DNA of 8,340 nucleotides from Rhodospirillaceae bacterium (GCA_020425485.1 JAGQRL010000213.1:1-8340), one strand, 5' to 3'. Numbered from the stretch's first letter, positions 1 to 5,966 are shown. Numbers and translations: made by a program. Notes: generated by a model not told the origin, from the sequence alone.

Positions 1-1145
1 GTGGCGACGGTGCCGGTGCGCATGACCGACTTCACGGCATCGCGCGACAGCCCGGTCACCCGCTCCACTGCACGTTCCAGGGCCACCTGCACTTCCGCCA
101 GGGCGGGGATGGGCACCCAGGTGGGCAGGTCGAGGTCCAGCACATGGTCTTCGCGCACATAGCCGTGGGCCAGCACGTAGTCGCCCAGCGTCTGGGTGTT
201 CCTCAGGCCGGCACAGTGGCCCAGCATCAGCCAGGCATTGGGGCGCAGCACGGCGATGTGGTCGGTCGCCGTCTTGGCGTTGGATGGGCCGATGCCGATG
301 TTGACCAGGCTGATGCCGCCATGGCCCGGCCGCTTCAGGTGGTAGGCCGGCATCTGCGGCATGCGTTCCAGCGGCTCGCCCAGTCCGCCGGTATCGTCGC
401 CCGCCCCGGTCACCCTATCGCCGGGGGCGACGAAGGCGGTGTAGCCGCTGGCCGGGTCCGCCAGCATGCGCTCGGCGTAGCGGATGAACTCCGTGACGTA
501 GAACTGGTAGTTGGTGAACAGCACGAAATTCTGGAAATGGCCGGGATCGCTGGCCGTATAGTGGCGCAGCCGGTGCAGCGAATAGTCCACCCGCGGGGCG
601 GTGAACAGCGCCAGCGGCCGCGTGTCGTCGCCGGCTTCGTGGTTGTTGGTGCCGTTGACGATGGCGTCGTCCATCACCTCCAGGTCCGGCACGTCGAACA
701 CGTCGCGCAAGCCGCGCACCTGTTCCACCGGCAGCACGGCCGACCCGTCGATGCCGTCGGGGAAAGCGAAGTGGATGGGGATCGGCAGGTCGCTCACCCC
801 CACCTCGATGGCGACGCCGTGGTTGGTGTGCAGGTGGGAAAGCTGGGCGCGCAGGTAGTCGGCGAACAGGTCGGGCCGGGTGACGGTGGTGGTGTAGCGC
901 CCCGGCGTGTCGACGAAGCCGAAGCTGAGCCGGGTTTCCACCCGGTCGAACGCCATCACTTCGATGCCGACATAGGGGTAGCAGGCGCGCACCCGGCCGG
1001 GCGGCAGCCGGCCCGCCGCATAGTCGGCAAAGGCGGCGCGCAGGCGGGCGGTGCCGGCCTCGTACAGCTCGATCAGGCGGGCCACCGCGGCATCGGCATC
1101 GTCGAACAGGACGGGGCCGGCTCCGATGTCCCGCGGCGCCGTCAT
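1..1145 (-). CDS. amn: AMP nucleosidase, C-terminus cut by window edge
   Basis: Hydrolyses the N-glycosidic bond of AMP to give adenine and ribose 5-phosphate, a cytosolic purine-salvage and AMP-level control step. Reading from ATG at 1145, 381 codons are visible; the E. coli enzyme has about 484, so roughly 100 residues lie outside. The N-terminal AMP-nucleosidase domain covers about residues 15-190 (YTTTVTRPDLF near 84-94, RVDYSLHRLRHYT near 185-197, FVLFTNYQFYVTEF near 207-220). The phosphorylase-like catalytic domain begins around 260, with QMPAYHLKRPGHGGISLVN, NIGIGPSNAKTATDH, LMLGHCAGLRNTQ and GDYVLAHGYVREDH (about 264-334), all strong family signatures, and ends here at RTGTVAT. The catalytic acidic residue of the phosphorylase domain is expected in the missing part. 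Its start codon overlaps the ftsY stop (ATGA, 1145-1142), suggesting co-transcription and translational coupling. Identification is firm. Confidence 0.95.
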   Translation of the reverse strand, partial: MTAPRDIGAGPVLFDDADAAVARLIELYEAGTARLRAAFADYAAGRLPPGRVRACYPYVGIEVMAFDRVETRLSFGFVDTPGRYTTTVTRPDLFADYLRAQLSHLHTNHGVAIEVGVSDLPIPIHFAFPDGIDGSAVLPVEQVRGLRDVFDVPDLEVMDDAIVNGTNNHEAGDDTRPLALFTAPRVDYSLHRLRHYTASDPGHFQNFVLFTNYQFYVTEFIRYAERMLADPASGYTAFVAPGDRVTGAGDDTGGLGEPLERMPQMPAYHLKRPGHGGISLVNIGIGPSNAKTATDHIAVLRPNAWLMLGHCAGLRNTQTLGDYVLAHGYVREDHVLDLDLPTWVPIPALAEVQVALERAVERVTGLSRDAVKSVMRTGTVA

Positions 1146-2095
1146 CGCGGCGCCAGGCCCATCAGGGCGCGAGCGAAGGTCTCCGCCTCGAAGGGCTGCA
1201 GGTCGTCGATGCTCTCGCCGACGCCGATGGCATGCACCGGCAGGCCGAAGCGCTCGGCCAGGCCCACCAGCACGCCGCCACGGGCCGACCCGTCCAGCTT
1301 GGTGAGGATCAGCCCGGTCACCGACACCATCTGCTTGAACACCTCCACCTGGGTGATGGCGTTCTGGCCGGTGGTGGCATCCAGCACCAGCAGCACGTGG
1401 TGCGGAGCGGTGGCGTCGTGCTTGCGCAGCACGCGCACGATCTTGGCCAGCTCCTCCATCAGGTTGGCCTTGTTCTGCAGCCGCCCCGCGGTGTCGATCA
1501 TCAGCAGGTCGCTGCCTTGCGCCTTGGCCAGCGTCATGGCGTCGAAGGCGAGGGCCGCGGCATCGGCCCCCTGGTCGCGGTAGAGCACCGGGCAGTCGGC
1601 GCGCTGGCCCCACACCTGAAGCTGGCTGATGGCGGCCGCCCGGAAGGTGTCGCCGGCGGCCAGGATGATGCGCTTGCCGCCGTGGCGGATCTGCTGGGCG
1701 AGCTTGCCGATGGTGGTGGTCTTGCCCGAGCCGTTCACCCCCACCACCAGGACGACGCTGGGCTTGAGCGCGGGATCGAAGGTGAGCGGCTTGGCCACCG
1801 GCGCCAGCATCACCGCGATCTCCTCGGCCAGCGCCTCGCGCACTTCCTCGGAGGTCACCTCCTTGCCGAAGCGGGTGCGCGCCAGCTCCTGGGTCAGCTT
1901 GGCCGCCGTGGTCGGGCCGAGATCGGCGCCGATCAGCAGCTCCTCCAGCTCCTCCAGGGTGTCGTCGTCCAGCCGGCGGCGCACGAAGGCGTCGCCGATG
2001 CCGCCCACCAGGCGGTTGGAGCTGCGCGACAGCCCGGCCCGCAGGCGCGCCAGCCAGCCGGTACGGGGCTTCTCGGTCTCGGATGCATCACTCAT
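1142..2095 (-). CDS. ftsY: Signal recognition particle receptor FtsY
   Basis: SRP-family GTPase that docks ribosome-SRP complexes at the inner membrane and passes nascent membrane proteins to the translocon. The 317-residue protein starts at ATG 2095 (MSDASETEKP). An upstream in-frame extension is possible but has no family character. A short charged N-terminus precedes an amphipathic stretch (WLARLRAGLSRSSNRLVGGIG, about 14-34) like the FtsY membrane-binding helix. The N domain follows (about 35-105, DDDTLEELEELLIGADLG). The NG GTPase core carries GVNGSGKTTT (119-128), the insertion-box motif DTFRAAA (149-155), DTAGR (201-205), TKLDG (265-269) and GVGESIDDLQPF (291-302). The long acidic A domain of E. 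coli FtsY is absent, as is common in alphaproteobacteria. No obvious Shine-Dalgarno precedes the start. amn follows with a 4-base overlap. Identification is certain. Confidence 0.98.
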   Translation of the reverse strand: MSDASETEKPRTGWLARLRAGLSRSSNRLVGGIGDAFVRRRLDDDTLEELEELLIGADLGPTTAAKLTQELARTRFGKEVTSEEVREALAEEIAVMLAPVAKPLTFDPALKPSVVLVVGVNGSGKTTTIGKLAQQIRHGGKRIILAAGDTFRAAAISQLQVWGQRADCPVLYRDQGADAAALAFDAMTLAKAQGSDLLMIDTAGRLQNKANLMEELAKIVRVLRKHDATAPHHVLLVLDATTGQNAITQVEVFKQMVSVTGLILTKLDGSARGGVLVGLAERFGLPVHAIGVGESIDDLQPFEAETFARALMGLAPR

Positions 2096-2100
2096 GGCGC

Positions 2101-2117
2101 CCCGGATATACACCGGG
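2101..2117 (-). other. Short inverted repeat with TATATC box just upstream of ftsY
   Basis: CCCGG (2101-2105) and CCGGG (2113-2117) form a 5-bp inverted repeat around a 7-base AT-rich centre. On the ftsY strand the centre reads TATATC (2110-2105), like a -10 box, but its 3' end lies only 9 bases before the ATG. If used, it would give a nearly leaderless mRNA. No good -35 sits at the right distance (TCCGGA at 17 bp). It could be an operator, a promoter element or chance. Confidence 0.2.
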
Positions 2118-2185
2118 CGGCGCGCGATCCGGAGCCCTTTTCCGGCCGCGGCGGGTGTGCGGCACCTGCGTGGGCGATGAGCCGC

Positions 2186-2215
2186 TTGAAGAACGGGGGC
2201 CGCTCCCGCCATACT
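2186..2215 (+). promoter_or_regulatory. Possible sigma70-like promoter of the SoxG-like gene
   Basis: TTGAAG (2186-2191) and CATACT (2210-2215) are separated by 18 bp, each matching consensus at 4 of 6 positions, followed by a T-run in an otherwise GC-rich stretch. Transcription would start near 2222, about 40 bases before the ATG at 2265. The 169-bp spacer between divergent ftsY and this gene must hold promoters for both directions. Evidence is positional and by consensus only. Confidence 0.35.
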
Positions 2216-2264
2216 TTTTTGATGATCGACGCGATTCGGTGGCCCGCCCCGGGCCGATGCCGGC

Positions 2265-2921
2265 ATGGCTGACGGCGGGCCCGATCCGCTCTCGCCTGCC
2301 GATGCGCCGCCCTCCCATGGCGGGGTGGACGCGGTGGGCAGCGATGCCGGTCCCAACCGGGCGCTGGACCTGGCGATCGCCGATCTCAGCCCCATCGAAC
2401 GCCTCGGCTTCCGCGGTCCGCAGGTGGTGCAGTGGCTGAACGGGCTGGGCTTTGCGGTGGAGCCGTCCGCCACCCAGGCCTACCGGCATCCCGACCACCA
2501 CCTGGTCGTCACCGTCGGCGAGGGCGAGCTGCTGGTGCTGCCGCCGCTGGACCCGGTGGCCCGCGCCATCTGGGATACCGCGAGCCTGCCGGTGGACGAA
2601 CGCATGTGCCGGCCGACGCCGCGGCGCGACGGCAGCCTGTGGTTCCGGGTGACCGGCCGGCGGGCGCCGCAGGTGATTGCAGCACTTGCCGGCATCGACG
2701 CCGCCCCGGCGCTGTTCCCGGATCTGGCGGTGACGCCCATCGAGGTGATGCGCCACCGCGGCCTGCTGGTGCGCGACGATCTGGGCGGCGTGCTCGCCTA
2801 CCACATCCTGTTCATCCGCGCCTCGGCGTCGTTCCTGTGGACGGTGGTGTCCAACCGCATTGCCGATATGGGCGGCGCCGCCGTGAACCCGGAAATGCTG
2901 CGCGGTCTGGCCGCCGGCTGA
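2265..2921 (+). CDS. Sarcosine oxidase gamma subunit-like (SoxG/GcvT-fold) protein
   Basis: A 218-residue protein, divergent from ftsY. The first 30 or so residues are Gly/Pro/Asp-rich and look disordered. The recognisable part begins at LSPIERLGFRGPQVVQWLNG (41-60), which resembles the start of SoxG and related GcvT/YgfZ-fold proteins, where a conserved Leu-Ser leads into a GxxG/GP segment. The C-terminal half has RRDGSLWFRVTGRRAPQVIA (120-139), an Ile-Asp at 144-145, FPDLAVTPIEVMRHRG (151-166) and ILFIRASASFLW (181-192), in the order seen in SoxG (aminomethyltransferase-like half, then a domain ending in a strand and R.....LW). SoxG is normally part of the SoxBDAG complex that oxidises sarcosine with tetrahydrofolate, but no soxB, soxD or soxA lies here, so a folate-binding or scaffold role is a guess. 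No signal peptide or membrane segment is seen. The ATG at 2265 is the first start after the in-frame stop at 2223; its ribosome site is weak, and GTG codons at 2325 and 2334 would trim the disordered tail. The fold is moderately supported; the function is unknown. Confidence 0.6.
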   Translation: MADGGPDPLSPADAPPSHGGVDAVGSDAGPNRALDLAIADLSPIERLGFRGPQVVQWLNGLGFAVEPSATQAYRHPDHHLVVTVGEGELLVLPPLDPVARAIWDTASLPVDERMCRPTPRRDGSLWFRVTGRRAPQVIAALAGIDAAPALFPDLAVTPIEVMRHRGLLVRDDLGGVLAYHILFIRASASFLWTVVSNRIADMGGAAVNPEMLRGLAAG

Positions 2922-2931
2922 GTTTCCGCCC

Positions 2932-2959
2932 GCAGCACCTCGTCGGCAGCACCTCGCCC
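2932..2959. repeat. Two-copy 14-bp tandem repeat in convergent gap
   Basis: GCAGCACCTCGTCG (2932-2945) is followed directly by GCAGCACCTCGCCC (2946-2959), 12 of 14 bases identical. It fills most of the 39-bp gap between the convergent SoxG-like and TTC38-like genes. No stem-loop with a T-run is present, so the gap holds no recognisable intrinsic terminator. The repeat probably arose by slippage. Confidence 0.6.
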
Positions 2960-2960
2960 G

Positions 2961-4349
2961 CTACGCCGCCAGCAGCGATTCCGCCTTGGCCAGGGCCTGG
3001 CTGCATTCCGTGCGGCGGCCCATGCCTTCCAGGGCGCGGGCGCGCAGCCGCCAGTTCTGCGGACTGGTGGGCTTCTGGCCCAGCCGCTCGTTGGCCAGCG
3101 CCAGGCCGAGCGGATACTGGCCGGCGCGCAGGGCCGCTTCCACCAGCGTCCAGTTCAGGATGTCGCGCTGGGCGTGGCTGCCGCCCAGCCGGTGGGTGCG
3201 GTAGCGCAGCGGCATCAGCGTCGCCACGGTCGACGCGTAGTCGCCCTGGGCAAACGCGCACAGCGCTTTGCAGAACGGAATGCCGATGATGCGCGACATG
3301 GCGACATTGGCGTCGCCGGCATGTTCCACATAGCGCTCGTTGGCGGTCAGCAGGGTATGGGCCAGATCCATGCGGCGGTCGGCCACGAAGGTCATCATCG
3401 CGTGCACGTCGTTGAAGGCATAGAGCGTGTCGGTGGCCGCGTGCGCCCATTTGTCGGCCAGTGCCGTCCAGCGGCTGCCGACATCGGTGCCGAGCAGGGT
3501 GAGGCGCCACAGCAGGGCGGCGGCGTCCAGCTCCTGGTAGCGGTCGCCAGCGGCGTCGGCGGCGCGCAACTGGCCGTCATAGATGCGCAGCACCGCATCC
3601 ACCTGGTCGAGGTCCAGGTGGAACAGCGACAGGTGCCACCACAGATGGTTGGAGAAGTTGCCGGGCGCCCAGTCCGGCGCGCGTTCGTTGAGGAAGTGGA
3701 TGCCGGCCCCCTGGCGGCCCTGCATTTCCATCACATGGGCGACGGCGTGGATGGCGTAGGCGTCCTTGTGGTTCAGCGCCAGCGCGCGGCGGCCGTATTC
3801 CTCCGCACGGGAGAAGTCGCGCATCTCCTCCAGCCCGAAGGCGTAGTAGCCCAGCACATAGCCGTAGCCGGGCACCGCTTCGTCCCAGGCGGGGAAGACG
3901 CGGGCGACGCAGTCGCGCTGGTTGGTGATGTCGCCCAGCAGCACGCCCGTCAGGTGGACGAGCTGGAGGGCCAGCAGGTCGCGGGGGTGTTCCACCAGCA
4001 CAGCATCCCAGTGCTGCACGGCGCCGTGGAAATCGCCTTCCACCCAGGCGCGCACCGCGCGGATGTGGCCGCGCTCGCGGTCGTTGGCGCGGGCCCACTG
4101 GGCTTCGGCCGCCTCCACCGCGGCCACCAGGTCCGGGTAGATGCGGGTTTCCATGCTCTGGGTCAGCATCCCCGCCTTGAAGCACAGAGCGAAGACGAAA
4201 TCCGGGTGGCGGTTGAGCAGGTCGGTCACCTCGGCCACCGGGTCGCCGCACATGGCGAGGCTGTCCTCGTGGATGCGCTCCAGCTCGGCGATGAGGACTG
4301 GGTCGTCGGTCGACAACGGCACGCCGCGGCAATCGGTCGATCCGGTCAT
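2961..4349 (-). CDS. TTC38-family tetratricopeptide repeat protein
   Basis: A soluble 462-residue helical-repeat protein matching the length of human TTC38 (about 469). The N-terminus DCRGVPLSTDDPVLI (6-20) corresponds to the conserved Asp-Cys...Pro-Leu-Ser-Thr opening of the family, which supports the ATG at 4349. It is preceded by GGGGGA (4360-4355), a usable ribosome site 5 bases away. Helical pairs repeat through the chain, for example GHIRAVRAWVEGDFHGAVQHW (94-114), MRDFSRAEEYGRRALALNHKD (176-196) and AALRAGQYPLGLALANERL (405-423). The family hallmark is HAVAHVMEMQGR (201-212) followed by NHLWWHLSLFHLDLDQVDAV (234-253), rich in His and Trp. No catalytic activity is established; TPR proteins usually bind partners. 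No signal peptide or transmembrane segment is visible. It is monocistronic, convergent with the SoxG-like gene, with a 394-bp upstream spacer. Family assignment is confident, function unknown. Confidence 0.88.
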   Translation of the reverse strand: MTGSTDCRGVPLSTDDPVLIAELERIHEDSLAMCGDPVAEVTDLLNRHPDFVFALCFKAGMLTQSMETRIYPDLVAAVEAAEAQWARANDRERGHIRAVRAWVEGDFHGAVQHWDAVLVEHPRDLLALQLVHLTGVLLGDITNQRDCVARVFPAWDEAVPGYGYVLGYYAFGLEEMRDFSRAEEYGRRALALNHKDAYAIHAVAHVMEMQGRQGAGIHFLNERAPDWAPGNFSNHLWWHLSLFHLDLDQVDAVLRIYDGQLRAADAAGDRYQELDAAALLWRLTLLGTDVGSRWTALADKWAHAATDTLYAFNDVHAMMTFVADRRMDLAHTLLTANERYVEHAGDANVAMSRIIGIPFCKALCAFAQGDYASTVATLMPLRYRTHRLGGSHAQRDILNWTLVEAALRAGQYPLGLALANERLGQKPTSPQNWRLRARALEGMGRRTECSQALAKAESLLAA

Positions 4350-4492
4350 CGGGGTCCCCCAAGTTCCACACAGGTTGCTTGGGGTAATTTAGCGCAGCCG
4401 CGTCGGAAGCCCGGTCGCAATCCGCGCGCGGCCGATCACAAACGGTTCAGCACGCGTCACGTCGAGGCCTGGGCCAGCCCCGCGTTGCCCGC

Positions 4493-4510
4493 GTGCCAGG
4501 GGCCTGGCAC
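4493..4510. repeat. 18-bp inverted repeat, 8-bp perfect arms
   Basis: GTGCCAGG (4493-4500) and CCTGGCAC (4503-4510) are exact reverse complements around a central GG. There is no following T-run and a 2-base loop is too tight for a hairpin, so a dyad operator for a dimeric regulator is more likely than a terminator. It lies about 230 bp before the GNAT start and about 145 bp before the TTC38-like start. Confidence 0.55.
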
Positions 4511-4573
4511 CGGTCGAGGCGCCCTGCAGCGATGGCGCTTGACAGTTGGCCGCGCGCCCCGCATCAGATCGAT

Positions 4574-4687
4574 ATGGTCAACGTGATCCACACGCCTTCG
4601 GGCCTGCCGCAGCTGCCGCGACGACGACGCACCGCGTTGCCGTTTGCCGACACGCGTGCGCCCGTTCCGGTGACCAGCCAGCCCTAA
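4574..4687 (+). CDS. Doubtful small ORF, 37 codons
   Basis: ATG 4574 to TAA 4685-4687 would encode a 37-residue peptide beginning MVNVIHTPSGLPQL, with an Arg-rich middle (PRRRRTA). Third codon positions are mostly G or C (about 30 of 37), as in neighbouring genes, and a TTGACA hexamer lies 30 bp upstream. In-frame starts at 4532 and 4493 would lengthen it. I recognise no family, there is no clear ribosome site, and the high background GC makes open frames common. It may be a leader peptide, a gene remnant or noise. Confidence 0.18.
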   Translation: MVNVIHTPSGLPQLPRRRRTALPFADTRAPVPVTSQP

Positions 4688-4743
4688 GCCAAGGGCGGTC
4701 CTGGCCGCGACGGGTCCCTGAAGACCAGCGTCGTGAGCCACCC

Positions 4744-5325
4744 ATGTTTCACCTGACGACAGAGCGGCCGGAAGATGCCGCGGAAATCGAAGCCCTGCTC
4801 GACAGGGCGTTCGGCCACAATCGGTTCGCCAAGACGTCGTACCGCTACCGGCTGCGCGTGGCGCCGGTGCGGGGGCTCTCCTGGGTGGCGCGTGAAGGGT
4901 CGGAACATGCGCCGGGCGCCATCGTCGGCTCCATCCGCTTCTGGCCGATCGCCATCGGCCGGGAGGGAGAGCAGGCGCTGCTGCTGGGGCCGCTGGCGGT
5001 GGAACCGGCGCGGCACGGCGAAGGCATCGGTGCCGGGCTCACCTTCCTGACGCTGGACCTGGCGGCCTGGGCCGGCCACCGGCTGGTGCTGCTGGTGGGC
5101 GACCACGGGTACTACCGGCGCTTCGGCTTCGCGCCCGCCGCTCCGCATGGCTTCACCATGCCGGGCGAGCTGCCCGAACGCCTGCTGATGAAGCCGCTGG
5201 TGCCAACCGGGCTCGGCACCACCCCAGGTGTCGTCTATTCCACCGCGTCGGCGGTGGTCGGCGAGGTCGAGGCGAATGCCGGCAGCTCACGGCACGCCGT
5301 GGCGATCCGGCGGATCGTCGGGTAG
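4744..5325 (+). CDS. GNAT-family N-acetyltransferase (YhbS-like)
   Basis: A 193-residue cytosolic acetyltransferase that would move an acetyl group from acetyl-CoA to an amine; the substrate is unknown. The start MFHLTTERPEDAAEIEALLDRAF (4744) is the usual beta1-alpha1 opening. IVGSIRFWPIAIG (60-72) forms the central strands. Motif A, LGPLAVEPARHGEGIGAGL (81-99), holds the acetyl-CoA phosphate loop, with His91 where Gln or Arg is usual in Q/RxxGxG/A. HRLVLLVGDHGYYRRFGF (112-129) carries the typical YYxxFGF signature. The layout of a late GF.PA segment then a MKPL strand (149-152) resembles E. coli YhbS (167 residues). The last 20 or so residues (VEANAGSSRHAVAIRRIVG) exceed the family length and lie antisense to the end of the maiA-like gene, so they look like read-through sequence. 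The ribosome site is weak. Confidence 0.85.
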   Translation: MFHLTTERPEDAAEIEALLDRAFGHNRFAKTSYRYRLRVAPVRGLSWVAREGSEHAPGAIVGSIRFWPIAIGREGEQALLLGPLAVEPARHGEGIGAGLTFLTLDLAAWAGHRLVLLVGDHGYYRRFGFAPAAPHGFTMPGELPERLLMKPLVPTGLGTTPGVVYSTASAVVGEVEANAGSSRHAVAIRRIVG

Positions 5326-5873
5326 GCGTCCAGCGGGCAGCCATTGGCCACCGCCACCTCCACCTGCGGCAGCAGGCACACATCGGCCAGGGTGGGCGCA
5401 TCGCCGTGGCAGAAGCGGCCGGTGCGCTTGTCCTCGGTGAGCAGGCGCTCCACCGCGGAGAAGCCCTCGGCGATCCAATAGCGGTACCACTTCTCCACCT
5501 GGTCGCGCTCCTGGCCGAAGGTGGTACGCAGTTCGCCCACCACCCGGCGGGTCAGCAGCGGATGGATTTCGCAGGCGATGGTGTCGGCGATGCCGCGCAC
5601 CCGCGCCCGGTCATGCGGATCGGACGGCAGCAGCGGCGGCTCGGGATACACCTCCTCGATGTATTCCAGAATGGCCAGCGACTGGATCAGCACCCGCGGC
5701 CCGTCGATCAGGACGGGCACTTGACGCATCGGGTTGAGAGAGGCGTATTCCGGCCGGCGGTGGTGACCGGCGGCGAGCTGGACTTCTTCCACCGTGTGAT
5801 CAACGCCCTTCAGCGCCAGGGCGATGCGCAGCCGGTGGCTCGCCGCGGACTTGTAGTTGCTGAACAGTTTCAT
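5235..5873 (-). CDS. maiA: Maleylacetoacetate isomerase / zeta-class glutathione S-transferase
   Basis: A 212-residue cytosolic protein matching the zeta GST family, which isomerises maleylacetoacetate to fumarylacetoacetate using glutathione in tyrosine degradation, or acts on related maleyl compounds. The N-terminal thioredoxin-like domain has MKLFSNYKSAASHRLRIALALKG (1-23), NPMRQVPVL (47-55, the cis-Pro glutathione site) and QSLAILEYIEE (64-74). The helical C-terminal domain has IACEIHPL (99-106), GFSAVERLL (137-145), GRFCHGDAPTLADVCLLPQV (152-171) and YPTIRRI (184-190), all diagnostic. Ser9 matches the catalytic Ser14 of human GSTZ1, but Ala10 and Ala11 replace the next Ser and Cys. The natural family ending (ASTSPTTADAVE) shows the stop at 5235 is genuine. 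The start at 5873 has AAGGG about 7 bases upstream. No other tyrosine-catabolism gene (hmgA, fahA) is in view, so the true substrate is open. Confidence 0.88.
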   Translation of the reverse strand: MKLFSNYKSAASHRLRIALALKGVDHTVEEVQLAAGHHRRPEYASLNPMRQVPVLIDGPRVLIQSLAILEYIEEVYPEPPLLPSDPHDRARVRGIADTIACEIHPLLTRRVVGELRTTFGQERDQVEKWYRYWIAEGFSAVERLLTEDKRTGRFCHGDAPTLADVCLLPQVEVAVANGCPLDAYPTIRRIATACRELPAFASTSPTTADAVE

Positions 5874-5901
5874 GATGGACCCTTAGCCACGTAGGGATTT
5901 G

Positions 5902-5911
5902 GGAGCGCTCC
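5902..5911. repeat. Perfect 10-bp palindrome between divergent maiA and HAD genes
   Basis: GGAGCGCTCC is an exact palindrome abutting the predicted -10 box of the maiA-like promoter and covering its likely start point near 5904, a typical place for a repressor site. At this GC content such 10-mers arise by chance fairly often. Confidence 0.3.
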
Positions 5912-5939
5912 TTCTAGACCCTTCCTCCCGGCCCGCCAA
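5911..5939 (-). promoter_or_regulatory. Possible sigma70-like promoter of the maiA-like gene
   Basis: Read on the minus strand, TTGGCG (5939-5934) and TAGAAG (5916-5911) are 17 bp apart, each 4 of 6 to consensus. Transcription would start near 5904, about 30 bases before the ATG at 5873. It sits in the 93-bp divergent spacer shared with the HAD gene. Confidence 0.35.
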
Positions 5940-5966
5940 GCCGTCCCCAGCGAAAGCTGCCAAACC

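Larger units (their letters stand above)
4350..4743. other. 394-bp spacer between TTC38-like and GNAT genes
   Basis: This is the longest stretch without a clear gene. It separates two divergently read genes, so it should hold both promoters. On the minus strand, an AT-rich patch near 4386-4391 (read as TAAATT) could be a -10 box for the TTC38-like gene, but I see no matching -35. On the plus strand a perfect TTGACA occurs at 4539-4544, with only CATCAG (4562-4567) at 17 bp, a poor -10. The spacer also has the inverted repeat at 4493-4510 and a doubtful 37-codon ORF at 4574-4687. No RNA gene or mobile-element remnant is recognisable. Confidence 0.5.

Noticed and set aside
144..1583. Long plus-strand open frame (479 codons) opposite amn and ftsY
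   Set aside because: Antisense shadow of two certain genes; the translation is Gly/Val/His/Gln-rich low-complexity text with no family features, typical of the reverse frame of GC-rich genes.
2088..2804. Minus-strand open frame opposite the SoxG-like gene
   Set aside because: Considered as the true gene because the plus-strand protein is only moderately recognisable, but the plus-strand product has ordered hydrophobic strands and SoxG-like wording, while this one is His/Arg/Gln-rich with no fold signature.
4493..4510. Inverted repeat as an intrinsic terminator
   Set aside because: Only 2 bases separate the arms and no T-run follows on either strand; neither flanking gene ends here.
3174..4586. 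470-codon plus-strand open frame opposite the TTC38-like gene
   Set aside because: The minus strand encodes a full-length, well-ordered family member; the antisense product is repetitive His/Val/Gly/Gln-rich and matches nothing I know.
4457..4741. 94-codon minus-strand open frame in the spacer before the GNAT gene
   Set aside because: Arg/Ala/Gly-rich with no family resemblance, no ribosome site and no promoter; likely a chance frame.
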